Shown here piece after piece: positions 32,371-40,827 of a stretch of 64,000 nucleotides of DNA. The notes below the pieces were generated by a model, which saw only the letters and a program-made list of their open reading frames with translations, did no database searches and had not been told where the DNA came from. Source of the stretch: an uncultured Bacteroidota bacterium (GTDB lineage: Bacteria; Bacteroidota; Bacteroidia; Flavobacteriales; Flavobacteriaceae); assembly GCA_902526075.1 (NCBI GenBank), contig CABZJM010000001.1:66829-130828 (forward strand), written 5' to 3'. Position 1 is the stretch's first letter, and every line of letters begins with the position of its first letter. A program made the position numbers and the translations under genes.

Positions 32371-33171
32371 ATGAAAATTGATTTTTTCAAATATGAGGGT
32401 ACAGGTAATGATTTTGTAATTATTGACAATAGAGGGTTAACTTTTCAAAAAAAAGATAAAACATTAATTCAGAATATTTGCGATAGAAAAAAAGGGGTTG
32501 GATCTGATGGATTAATTCTATTGGAAAATCATGATAAATTAGATTTTTCTATGATATACTTTAATGCTGATGGTTCTGAATCAGGCTTTTGTGGAAACGG
32601 CTCGAGATGTATTACTCATCTAGCAAATAATCTAAATATAATAAATGATAATGCTAAGTTTAATGCTATTGATGGTATCCATGAGTCAAAAATTGCAAAT
32701 GGTAGGATTAGCGTCAAAATGAATGATGTTTTGAAATCTGAGATATTTAAGTATAATGATAAATATAACACCACATTTATCGACACTGGTTCTCCTCATT
32801 TAATTAGAATTTATGAAAATATCGATTCAATTGATATAGTTAAAGAAGCCAGAGAATTAAAATTAAAATATTCAGAATATACTGATGGCTTAAATATAAA
32901 TTTCTGTGAGATTTCAGATTCTAAAATTAAATTAAGGACGTATGAAAGAGGTGTGGAAGATGAAACCTTGTCTTGTGGTACAGGTGCTGTGGCATCTACA
33001 ATTTTTTTAAAAGATTCTGGTTTGGTAAGACATGGTAAATTAGAAATATTAATGAAAGGTGGTTTACTTTGTGTTGAATTAAATAATGAAAAAAATTTAT
33101 TTTCAGATATCTGGCTTTCAGGAGAAGTAAATATGGTGTTTAAGGGGGGTTACAATAAACTTAAATCATGA
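32371..33171 (+). CDS. dapF: Diaminopimelate epimerase
   Basis: 266 residues. Converts LL- to meso-diaminopimelate for lysine and peptidoglycan. The two catalytic cysteines are Cys74 (GFCGNGSRC) and Cys202 (ETLSCGTGAVAS); the opening FFKYEGTGNDFVIIDN and GVGSDGLI are standard. It starts an operon dapF-GNAT-mltG with overlapping genes (ATGA overlap to the acetyltransferase). Confidence 0.96.
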   Translation: MKIDFFKYEGTGNDFVIIDNRGLTFQKKDKTLIQNICDRKKGVGSDGLILLENHDKLDFSMIYFNADGSESGFCGNGSRCITHLANNLNIINDNAKFNAIDGIHESKIANGRISVKMNDVLKSEIFKYNDKYNTTFIDTGSPHLIRIYENIDSIDIVKEARELKLKYSEYTDGLNINFCEISDSKIKLRTYERGVEDETLSCGTGAVASTIFLKDSGLVRHGKLEILMKGGLLCVELNNEKNLFSDIWLSGEVNMVFKGGYNKLKS

Positions 33172-33674
33172 TTTATTTAAGAAAATTAACCATTGATGAT
33201 TTTGATTATTTGAACTATGTTGAAAATAATAAGTCTTTTTGGAAATACTCATTTCAAAATCAACACTATTCAAATGATGAGTTGATTCAGTTTATTTATG
33301 ATTCTCAACTTCCTGTCGAACAAACTAAACAAATCCGATTCGTAATTTGTAAAACTGAAACTGATGAACAATTAGGTTTTGTTGATTTATTTGAAATAGA
33401 TTTAACTAAATCGCAAGCAGGAATTTCAATATTAATTTCAGACACTCATAATAGATCGAAAGGATATGGAAAATTATCTCTGAAAAAAATAATCAAATAT
33501 GCTAGTGAAGAATTGAATATCAAAAATCTATATTGTAATATTTCTATAGACAACACTTTAAGTATAAATTTTTTCAAAACAGTTGGTTTCAAAGAAATTT
33601 CCAAAAATAGCAATCTATATGTATCTTCAACTGCTATTAATTATGAATCCGTAATTCAATTACAATGTATATAA
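33168..33674 (+). CDS. GNAT family N-acetyltransferase
   Basis: 168 residues. Opens MIYLRKLTIDDFDYL; the acetyl-CoA pocket is GISILISDTHNRSKGYGKLSLKKI (motif RSKGYG near residue 104), and ending NTLSINFFKTVGFKEIS is the usual GNAT motif B. Resembles RimJ/SpeG-like enzymes, but the acceptor cannot be named. It overlaps dapF by 4 nt and mltG by 10 nt. Confidence 0.85.
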   Translation: MIYLRKLTIDDFDYLNYVENNKSFWKYSFQNQHYSNDELIQFIYDSQLPVEQTKQIRFVICKTETDEQLGFVDLFEIDLTKSQAGISILISDTHNRSKGYGKLSLKKIIKYASEELNIKNLYCNISIDNTLSINFFKTVGFKEISKNSNLYVSSTAINYESVIQLQCI

Positions 33675-34702
33675 AAAGAATATTAATACTAATAGTAGGA
33701 ATTGGACTTATTTTTATGGGTTCATTTGCTTTTTATGTTTACAAAGTAATGTTTATGTCAAACACTTCTTTTGAAAATGATTACGTACATATATACATCA
33801 AAACTGGTACTACTATAGATCAATTTTTAAATCAAGTTGATTCTTATTTGTTAAATGTTGATGATTTTAACGTATTGATTAAAAGAAAAAAATACAACGT
33901 AAAACCTGGAAAGTACATAATCAATAAAGGCATGAGTAATAATGATATCATAAACTCTTTGAGATCAAATAATATTACTGTTAATGTCACTTTTAATAAC
34001 ATTAATAACTTAAATGATTTGGCTAGAAAAATTTCAAATCAAATTGAAGCTGATAGTATTTCATTTTTAAACTCATTCAAGTCAGATTTTTTCATTGAAA
34101 AAGGTTATGATGAGGAAAATATTTTATCAATGTATATTCCAAATAGCTATAATTTTTTCTGGAATACAAGCGCAGAAGAATTTAATGAAAGAATGTTTGA
34201 AGAATACACCAAATTTTGGCAAAAAAACAACAGGGTTGAAAAGGCCAATAAAATTGGTCTTTCAAAAAAAGAGGTAATGATTCTTGCATCCATTGTATAT
34301 GAGGAGTCCAAAGGAAATATCGAGCTTCATAAAATTGCTGGCGTATACATAAATAGACTTAATAGTAATTGGAAATTACAAGCTGATCCCACTGTCAAAT
34401 TTGCTGCATATCAACTAGATGAATATAAAAATACGGTTATCCGTAGGGTATTGAACAAACATCTAAAAATAAATTCACCTTACAATACATATAAATATTA
34501 TGGTTTACCTCCAGGAATTATTTCTATGCCTTCAATTCAGGCTATTGATGCGGTTATTAATTATGAAAAGCACAACTATTATTTCTTTGCTGCTGACCCG
34601 ACAAACCCAGGCTATCATAGTTTTGCTAGATCGCTTTCAGAACACAAAAGAAACGCAAGAAAGTTTCACAATTATTTAAATAGTAAGGGTATTAAAAAAT
34701 AA
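33665..34702 (+). CDS. mltG: Endolytic murein transglycosylase MltG
   Basis: 345 residues. N-terminal membrane anchor (about 4-27), a LysM-like subdomain (about 40-105), and the YceG domain with MYIPNSYNFFWNTSAEEF, VMILASIVYEESKG (catalytic Glu), IAGVYINRL, LQADPTVKFA and NTYKYYGLPPGIISMPS. It cuts nascent glycan strands and sets their length. It ends 11 nt inside the convergent rsmI-like gene. Confidence 0.93.
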   Translation: MYIKRILILIVGIGLIFMGSFAFYVYKVMFMSNTSFENDYVHIYIKTGTTIDQFLNQVDSYLLNVDDFNVLIKRKKYNVKPGKYIINKGMSNNDIINSLRSNNITVNVTFNNINNLNDLARKISNQIEADSISFLNSFKSDFFIEKGYDEENILSMYIPNSYNFFWNTSAEEFNERMFEEYTKFWQKNNRVEKANKIGLSKKEVMILASIVYEESKGNIELHKIAGVYINRLNSNWKLQADPTVKFAAYQLDEYKNTVIRRVLNKHLKINSPYNTYKYYGLPPGIISMPSIQAIDAVINYEKHNYYFFAADPTNPGYHSFARSLSEHKRNARKFHNYLNSKGIKK

Positions 34703-35399
34703 TTGGTTCTGATTGGAAAATAAATATTGTTGGTTCTTTTTCAATAACTCGTTTATTAGACTTCCAGTCCTTAATCCTCATGGTTTTTATATTTTGATTT
34801 TTAGAACCAATATTTTTAGCAACACATAGGAATGTATTGTTGTTTAAAATTTTTATTAATTCATCAAGCAGTGATTGATTTCTGTATGGAGTTTCGATAA
34901 AGATTTGTGATTGGTTATAATTTTTAGAATGTATTTCTAGTTTTTTAATTTTTTTAGATCTTTCATTATTATCAATTGGTAAATATCCATTAAAGCTAAA
35001 ATTATTTCCATTTAGTCCAGAGCTCATCATTGCTAAAAGAACAGAGGAGGGTCCAACTAATGGAATCACATTAATATTATTTTCATGGGCGTGTAAAATA
35101 AGTTTAGCTCCTGGATCAGCAATATTTGGACATCCTGAATCTGTTAATAGTCCTATATTTTCACCATCAATGCATGGTTCAATCTGCATAGACGTAGCTA
35201 TTGAATCTTTTTCATTCAATAACTCAAAATTCTCATAACTGATTTTTTTTTCTGGACAAATTCGTTTTATAAAACTTAATGAAACTTTGATATTTTCAAC
35301 AATAAAATGATTGATTGATTTTATGATGACTTTATTATTTTCAGGAAAAAGATTTCCTTCACTAATTGAGCTGGGGATTATGTAGAGATTTCCTTTGAT
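34692..35399 (-). CDS. RsmI-like SAM-dependent methyltransferase, apparent ATC start
   Basis: A tetrapyrrole-methylase-fold protein with GLLTDSGCPNIADPGAKLI, VIPLVGPSSVLLAMMSSGLNG and FIETPYRNQSLL, as in RsmI (2'-O-methylation of C1402 in 16S rRNA) and the short flavobacterial paralogue. The frame continues upstream of the first usable TTG (35219) for 60 conserved residues, KGNLYIIPSSI through NHFIVENIKVSLSFIKRI to NFELLN. An in-frame TAA lies 15 codons before GNLY and there is no ATG, GTG or TTG between. ATC at 35399 occupies the place of Met in the usual MKGKLYLIP start. Predicted length 235. It follows dnaA by 11 nt. Confidence 0.84.
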   Translation of the reverse strand: MKGNLYIIPSSISEGNLFPENNKVIIKSINHFIVENIKVSLSFIKRICPEKKISYENFELLNEKDSIATSMQIEPCIDGENIGLLTDSGCPNIADPGAKLILHAHENNINVIPLVGPSSVLLAMMSSGLNGNNFSFNGYLPIDNNERSKKIKKLEIHSKNYNQSQIFIETPYRNQSLLDELIKILNNNTFLCVAKNIGSKNQNIKTMRIKDWKSNKRVIEKEPTIFIFQSEPIIF

Positions 35400-35410
35400 T
35401 TTAAATAGGT

Positions 35411-36838
35411 TTAAACTGATAGTTTTTTACCTAGGTCTTCTACAAATTTTCTGAATTGTTTGTCAGTGGAAGAAAGATTATCAACAGTTTTGCATGCGTG
35501 TAATACAGTTGCATGATCTCTTTTTCCAATTTGAGATCCGATACTAGCTAACGATGCTTTGGTGTATTTTTTTGCAAAGAACATTGCTAATTGCCTTGCT
35601 TGAACAATATGCCTTTTTCTTGTTTTGGACTGAAGTGTTGGGATATCCATTTGGAAATAGTCTGATACTATTTTCTGGATATAATCAATTGATACTTCAC
35701 GTTTGGTATTCTTTACAAACTTTTCAATTATTTCTTTGGCTAGTGAAAGATTAATTTCCTTTCTGTTAAATGAAGCTTGAGCTATTAAAGATATAATTGC
35801 TCCTTCTAGTTCACGAACATTACTTTTAATATTTTTTGCAACATAATGAATGACTTCTTCATTCATTTCAATTCCGTCGCGGTATAATTTATTTTTAAGT
35901 ATTGACACACGTGTTTCAAAATCTGGTTTTTGTAGCTCTGCCGATAATCCCCATTTAAATCTTGAAAGTAGTCTCAGTTCAATGTCTTGCATATCAACCG
36001 GAGGTTTATCACTAGTCAATACTACTTGTTTTCCATTTTGATGTAGATGATTGAATATATGGAAAAAGACATCTTGTGTTCCAGGCTTTCCTGAAAAAAA
36101 CTGAATATCGTCAATAACTAAGACATCTATTATTTGATAAAAATAAATAAAATCATTTCTATTGTTCTTCTTAACAGCTTCGATATATTGCTGGGTGAAC
36201 TTTTCAGCAGTTGTGTAAAGTACCGTTTTTTCAGGATAGCTTTTCTTAATATCAATTCCGATTGCATTTGCTAAATGTGTTTTTCCTAGTCCAACACCTC
36301 CAAAAATTAAAAATGGATTGAAAGAAGTACCCCCTGGTTTATTAGCCACGGCAATTCCAGCATTTCTAGCCAATCTGTTTGAATCACCTTCTAGGAAATT
36401 TTCAAATGTATAATTTGGATTTAGCTGAGATTCAACTTTAACATTTTTAATGCCTGGAATCACAAAAGGGTTTTTTAATTCAGGCACAGATCTGTTAATA
36501 GGTGTTGTTGCATTTTGGGTTAGGATTGACGACGAATTTGAGCTTGGGATCTTTTCGGTAAATGCTTGTGAATTGCCAAATGTATTTTCCATTTTTATTA
36601 TATAAACAAGCTTTGCGTCATCACCTAAAGTTTTTTGAAGAGCAACTTTTAAAATTTTTACGTAATGTTCCTCAAGCCACTCATAAAAGAACTTACTGGG
36701 TACTTCAATGCTAATGACTTTGTCTGCTAACTTAACTGCTTTGATTGGTTCAAACCATGTTTTGTAAGCCTGCGGTTGAATATTGTCTTTAATAAACTTA
36801 AGACAATCAGACCACACAGAATTAGCATTTACATTCAT
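35411..36838 (-). CDS. dnaA: Chromosomal replication initiator protein DnaA
   Basis: 475 residues. Domain I (1-85, VWSDCLKFIKDNIQPQAYKTWF), a linker, AAA+ domain (FLEGDSNRLARNAGIAVA, Walker A FGGVGLGKTHLANAIG, Walker B VLVIDDIQFF) and the C-terminal DnaA-box-binding domain (RKRHIVQARQLAMFF, IGKRDHATVLHACKTV). It opens oriC and starts replication. The 196-nt gap upstream is AT-rich, but I see no cluster of TTATCCACA boxes, so the origin is not placed here. Confidence 0.96.
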   Translation of the reverse strand: MNVNANSVWSDCLKFIKDNIQPQAYKTWFEPIKAVKLADKVISIEVPSKFFYEWLEEHYVKILKVALQKTLGDDAKLVYIIKMENTFGNSQAFTEKIPSSNSSSILTQNATTPINRSVPELKNPFVIPGIKNVKVESQLNPNYTFENFLEGDSNRLARNAGIAVANKPGGTSFNPFLIFGGVGLGKTHLANAIGIDIKKSYPEKTVLYTTAEKFTQQYIEAVKKNNRNDFIYFYQIIDVLVIDDIQFFSGKPGTQDVFFHIFNHLHQNGKQVVLTSDKPPVDMQDIELRLLSRFKWGLSAELQKPDFETRVSILKNKLYRDGIEMNEEVIHYVAKNIKSNVRELEGAIISLIAQASFNRKEINLSLAKEIIEKFVKNTKREVSIDYIQKIVSDYFQMDIPTLQSKTRKRHIVQARQLAMFFAKKYTKASLASIGSQIGKRDHATVLHACKTVDNLSSTDKQFRKFVEDLGKKLSV

Positions 36839-37034
36839 TTATAAAAAAATTAAATTTTCGAAATTAGCCCTATCTTGGTTTAACATTGAATAATATTAAA
36901 CCCAAAACGTGAATAACAAATATGTAAACAAATTTTTTAAAAAAAAAATTAAAAGGGGTTGTTTTTTAATTTTTTTTTTTAGAGGTTTTGTTAGTTGAAA
37001 AATTATTAGTTTTTGATCGATTTTTTTGTGAATT

Positions 37035-37439
37035 ATGAAAACTTTTTCTGTTAAAATTAAAGTACGTTATTGTGAAACAGATCAAATGGGATTAGTTCAT
37101 CATGGAAGTTATGTGAATTATTTTGAAGAGGCGAGAATTGCTTGGATTTCAAATTTAGGATTTTCCTACAGTGAAATGGAAAACTCTGGAATCATACTTC
37201 CTGTTTCAAAACTTAGTGTAAATTATTTGAGGCCTGTATACTTTGACGATAATCTAGTGGTTAACGTAGAACTTGCTGAGGTACCCACTTCAAGATTAAT
37301 TTTTAATTATACTATTAAAAATAAAGACGAAGTTGTTGTAATAGGAACTACGGTTTTGGCCTTTTTAAAAAAAGAAACTAAGAAGCCTGTTAGATGTCCA
37401 GATTACATATTGGAAAAAGTTACACCTTTATTTAAATAG
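37035..37439 (+). CDS. YbgC/FadM-type acyl-CoA thioesterase
   Basis: 134-residue hot-dog protein with VRYCETDQMGLVHHGSYVNYFEEARIAW, given by its key positions: Asp and His in DQMGLVHHGSY form the 4-hydroxybenzoyl-CoA-thioesterase-type active site. It hydrolyses acyl-CoA thioesters; substrate unknown. Its last 37 nt overlap the 3' end of convergent ribD, so both C-termini are encoded on opposite strands of the same DNA. Confidence 0.9.
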   Translation: MKTFSVKIKVRYCETDQMGLVHHGSYVNYFEEARIAWISNLGFSYSEMENSGIILPVSKLSVNYLRPVYFDDNLVVNVELAEVPTSRLIFNYTIKNKDEVVVIGTTVLAFLKKETKKPVRCPDYILEKVTPLFK

Positions 37440-38425
37440 TACTCAAGTTTATTGTTTCCTATATCACATTTCTTTGATGCCTTGTATTTTATATTAGGAC
37501 CATTAATTCCATCTCCTAATTTCTCATGTGTTTTAAATACTCTAATTTCATCCCATACACCAGAATCTATAAAATTCAACAAAGTTTTTGTACCTCCTTC
37601 AACTATAATTGAAAGAATCTTATCGGCATATAATTTTTCGCATATTTGTTTAACAATGTCTTTGTCATAGTCAATTTCTTGGCTATCAAGCATCGTAACT
37701 TTTGAGTCTTGGTTGAAAATTTTATAATCCTTTTGAACACCATTTTTTGACAGTATATATATGTCACAATTTTTTCCTTCCCAATCCCTAGTTGTTAGCC
37801 TTGGATCATCCTCACGAATAGTTTTAGCTCCAACCAAAATAGCCTGTTCTTCACTACGCCATTTGTGAACTAGTTGTCTGGATCTTGTATTTGATATCCA
37901 ATAAGGTTCATTAATATTTTTTTCTTTGGGTGCAATAAATCCGTCATAAGTTTCTGCCCATTTAAGAATTATATACGGTCTTTTATTTATAATGTAGCTT
38001 AGGAATCTTTTGTGATGTTTAATACATTCATTTTTTAAAACACCAGAAATTACTTCAACTCCATTTTCCTTTAGTTTTTCAATACCTTTTCCACAGACAA
38101 TTGGGTTAGGATCTTTAATTCCAATTACCACTTTTTTAATTCCACAAGCTATAATTTTATCTACACATGGTGGTGTTTTACCATGATGACAACATGGTTC
38201 CAGTGTCACATAGATTGTAGATAGTTTTAATAATGATTTGTCTTCAACGGAATTAATAGCATTAGCCTCTGCATGATTTCCTCCAGCTATGGAAGTATAA
38301 CCCTCTCCGATTATTTTATCATCAACAACTAGGCAGCACCCAACACTTGGATTTGGATAGGTATTTCCTATTCCTAATTTACCAAGCACAATGCATCTAC
38401 TAATATATTTTTCGTGTATATTCAC
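37403..38425 (-). CDS. ribD: Bifunctional riboflavin biosynthesis deaminase/reductase RibD
   Basis: 340 residues. The N-terminal zinc deaminase has GNHAEANAI (His-Ala-Glu) and TLEPCCHHGKTPPC; the C-terminal NADPH reductase domain begins near residue 150 (YIILKWAETYDGFIA) with SRQLVHKWRSEEQAILVGAKTI and IIVEGGTKTLLNF. Start is GTG at 38425, which matches the family opening MNIHEKYI; no ATG is available. A perfect -7 element lies 4 nt upstream, predicting a leaderless, GTG-started mRNA. Confidence 0.94.
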   Translation of the reverse strand: MNIHEKYISRCIVLGKLGIGNTYPNPSVGCCLVVDDKIIGEGYTSIAGGNHAEANAINSVEDKSLLKLSTIYVTLEPCCHHGKTPPCVDKIIACGIKKVVIGIKDPNPIVCGKGIEKLKENGVEVISGVLKNECIKHHKRFLSYIINKRPYIILKWAETYDGFIAPKEKNINEPYWISNTRSRQLVHKWRSEEQAILVGAKTIREDDPRLTTRDWEGKNCDIYILSKNGVQKDYKIFNQDSKVTMLDSQEIDYDKDIVKQICEKLYADKILSIIVEGGTKTLLNFIDSGVWDEIRVFKTHEKLGDGINGPNIKYKASKKCDIGNNKLEYYLNKGVTFSNM

Positions 38426-38429
38426 AATA

Positions 38430-38437
38430 CAAAAATA
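38430..38437 (-). promoter_or_regulatory. -7 promoter element of ribD, abutting the GTG start
   Basis: Minus strand TATTTTTG, then TATT, then GTG. The 4-nt gap leaves no room for a leader. Confidence 0.55.
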
Positions 38438-38444
38438 GTATAAA

Positions 38445-38942
38445 ATGCTTCAATATAATGGATATAATATAAGGGTTATTGAGAAGAATGATAACGAGCA
38501 AGTATGTGGCGTTATAAAGGGAGTGTTTTATGAGTTAGGGTTGCCATTAGTTGGAACAGCATATGCCGACAAAGACACCTCAAGTATGTATAAAGCATAC
38601 CAAGACCCAAGATCTATATATTATGTTGTTGAAAAGGAGGGGAGTGTTTTTGGAGGCTGTGGAATTAAACAGCTTAGTGGTACCCATGAAAATATATGTG
38701 AACTACAAAAGTTTTATTTCCACAAATCACTCAGAGGAAAAGGATTAGGGAAGTATCTTTTAAAATTATGTTTAGATTTTGCTAAAGAGGTTAAGTATGA
38801 TATTTGTTATCTTGAATCAACTTCAGATCTTAAAACATCACACCATTTATATAAGATCTTTGGTTTTGAAAATTTAGAAGGACCAATGGGTGACACTCGT
38901 CATCATAATTGTGATGTACACATGACTAAGAAGCTACAATGA
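38445..38942 (+). CDS. GNAT family N-acetyltransferase
   Basis: 165 residues with the acetyl-CoA signature LRGKGLGKYLLKLCLDFAK (about 99-117) after CELQKFYF, and a C-terminal HHLYKIFGFENLEGPMGDTRHHNCD typical of a flavobacterial GNAT often found beside prmC (recalled). Acceptor unknown. Overlaps prmC by 4 nt (ATGA). Its start lies 8 nt from the ribD -7 element, so the two divergent promoters nearly touch. Confidence 0.85.
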   Translation: MLQYNGYNIRVIEKNDNEQVCGVIKGVFYELGLPLVGTAYADKDTSSMYKAYQDPRSIYYVVEKEGSVFGGCGIKQLSGTHENICELQKFYFHKSLRGKGLGKYLLKLCLDFAKEVKYDICYLESTSDLKTSHHLYKIFGFENLEGPMGDTRHHNCDVHMTKKLQ

Positions 38943-39802
38943 CCTTACAAGATTTTAAATTAAAAATGGTTTCAGAGCTTTCATCTATTTATGAAATGGA
39001 TGAGTTGAATTCTATTTTTAATTTACTGTCAGAGGATTATTTAAAAATTCCAAGATCAAAAATTCTATTAGCAGATGAAATTCATTTAGACGAATCAAAT
39101 CAAACACTTTTTCTAAGTGCATTAGAAAGATTAAAAACTCATGAACCAATTCAATATGTTTTAGGAAAGACAACATTCATAGATTTGGAATTTAAGGTTA
39201 ATAGTTCAGTTTTAATTCCTAGACCCGAAACTGAAGAATTAGTAAGATTGATATTAAAAGAAGATTTAGATGGAAAAGAAATTTTTGATATAGGGACGGG
39301 GAGTGGTTGTATTGCAATAAGTCTAGCTAAAAATTTACCTAATGCAAAAGTTAGTGCTTTGGATATTTCAATTGACGCACTTGAAGTTGCTAGGGAAAAT
39401 GCAAAGCTGAATAACGTTAATATTGAATTTATTCATGCAGATATTTTTGAATATCATTTAGATAAAAAATATGATGTTATTGTTTCAAATCCACCATATG
39501 TCACTGAGTCTGAAAAATTAAAAATGAAAAAAAATGTTTTAAATTATGAGCCTGAAATAGCTTTATTTGTAAATGATAGTGATCCTACTAAATACTATGA
39601 GTTTATAATTAATTTTTCAAAAAATCATCTTCATGCAAATGGTCAGATTTATTTAGAAATTAATGAAAATTATAAATATGATTTAAATCTGCTTGCTCAA
39701 AATTATGAATATAAAATAATTGAATTTAAATTAGATACTCATAATAAAATCAGGTTTTTAGTATTATCAGAAGACAATCAATTAGAAAAAAATACACATT
39801 AA
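38939..39802 (+). CDS. prmC: Peptide chain release factor N5-glutamine methyltransferase
   Basis: 287 residues. Methylates the GGQ glutamine of release factors. N-terminal helical recognition domain (1-85), LIPRPETEELV, SAM motif IFDIGTGSGCIAISLAKNLP, and the catalytic VSNPPYV near residue 185. Last intact gene before the restriction-modification remnant; the pseudogene begins 7 nt after its stop. Confidence 0.94.
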   Translation: MTLQDFKLKMVSELSSIYEMDELNSIFNLLSEDYLKIPRSKILLADEIHLDESNQTLFLSALERLKTHEPIQYVLGKTTFIDLEFKVNSSVLIPRPETEELVRLILKEDLDGKEIFDIGTGSGCIAISLAKNLPNAKVSALDISIDALEVARENAKLNNVNIEFIHADIFEYHLDKKYDVIVSNPPYVTESEKLKMKKNVLNYEPEIALFVNDSDPTKYYEFIINFSKNHLHANGQIYLEINENYKYDLNLLAQNYEYKIIEFKLDTHNKIRFLVLSEDNQLEKNTH

Positions 39803-39808
39803 AAATAT

Positions 39809-40135
39809 ATGTCTTTATTTCAAAAATCTGTAATTAATAATAAAATAGAGTCTATTGACGATAATGATATTAAAGTTGAATGGGATAACTTTCAGAGTTA
39901 CAAGTCAATCATAAATAACATTAAAGAATAGAAAGATGAGGAGTTTCAATTTGACTTTCTCAAAATGATATTTAATGATTGTTTGGGATATAAAATTTCT
40001 GATGTTGGTGTAGAACAAAAAAAAGCTATCACAATCAAAACAGAAATTGATAAAATTGATAATGAGATAGACCAAATGGTTTATGAGCTTTATAGTTTAA
40101 CCAAAGAAGAAATAGAAATTGTAGAAAATAGTTAG
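39809..40135 (+). pseudogene. Remnant of an Eco57I-like (type IIG) restriction-modification gene
   Basis: One reading frame of 109 codons with a TAG inside (39929-39931). Before and after the TAG the frame reads MSLFQKSVINNKIESIDD and KDEEFQFDFLKMIFNDCLGYKI, the N-terminal opening of large restriction/methyltransferase fusion proteins. It jumps directly to AITIKTEIDKIDNEIDQMVYELYSLTKEEI, quoted by its core EIDQMVYELYSLTKEE, the usual extreme C-terminus. The central roughly 1,000 residues (nuclease, methylase NPPY, target recognition) are missing. So it is a nonsense mutation plus a large in-frame internal deletion. It follows prmC by 7 nt; 62 nt of nothing recognisable then lead to cutC. Confidence 0.8.
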
Positions 40136-40197
40136 ATGATGGGAAAAGAATGGAAATTACTTTTGTAGTAAGATTCCCAAATTATATGAACAGGTAA

Positions 40198-40827
40198 TCA
40201 TAATAATTTGAAGCCAATTGAATTGATTTCACTCTTGAATGAACCATGAATCTCGTTATACAATTCAAAATTTGTAAGATTATTTTTAGTAATACCACTA
40301 CCAGGCATAATTATAATTCTGTTATTTGAAATATTATTTAATTGTTCAATTAAATCTAGACCATCTATTGCCTTTTCTTCTTGACCTGATGTTAAAACTC
40401 TATCAACTCCTATTTCAATAAGTTTTTCAATTTCTTTTAATGGTTTTGAAACTAATTCAAATGCCCTATGAAATGTAAACTCTAAGGGTCTTGATAATTC
40501 AACTAGTTCTTTTGTTCTTTCAATATCTATTGAATAATCACTATTTAAAACACCCGAAACAATGCCTTCACAGCCCATTTCTTTGAATTTTACTATATCG
40601 CTCTTCATAAATTCAAACTCTTCATTAGAATATATAAAATCACCTTCTCTTGGTCTAATTAATATAAATACAGGGATATTTAGTGAATCAATTGTTCTTT
40701 TAGCAGATTCATAATCAGGGGTAAGACCATCTAAATGTAAATCTTTACAAAGCTCAATTCGATCTGCTCCAGCTTTTTCAGCTTTCAATGCATATTCATA
40801 AGATTCCGCACAGACTTCAATTATCAT
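40198..40827 (-). CDS. cutC: CutC family protein (copper homeostasis)
   Basis: 209 residues forming a TIM-barrel: opening MIIEVCAESYEYALKAEKAGADRIELC (key residues EVC and GADRIELC), LIRPREGDF, GCEGIVSGVL, TFHRAFE and DRVLTSGQ are CutC hallmarks. Somewhat shorter at the C-terminus than the roughly 240-residue norm. Linked to copper tolerance in E. coli, though the molecular role is disputed. ATG overlaps the hexosaminidase stop by 4 nt. Confidence 0.9.
   Translation of the reverse strand: MIIEVCAESYEYALKAEKAGADRIELCKDLHLDGLTPDYESAKRTIDSLNIPVFILIRPREGDFIYSNEEFEFMKSDIVKFKEMGCEGIVSGVLNSDYSIDIERTKELVELSRPLEFTFHRAFELVSKPLKEIEKLIEIGVDRVLTSGQEEKAIDGLDLIEQLNNISNNRIIIMPGSGITKNNLTNFELYNEIHGSFKSEINSIGFKLL

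Noticed and set aside
34692-35219. Short 175-residue methylase starting at TTG 35219
   Set aside because: The reading frame upstream encodes conserved family sequence (LYIIP, FIVENI), so the short form would lack the first domain.
36839-37034. AT-rich gap upstream of dnaA as a replication origin
   Set aside because: No cluster of DnaA boxes (TTATCCACA-like) or phased repeats visible; in Bacteroidota oriC is often not next to dnaA. Only A/T tracts seen.
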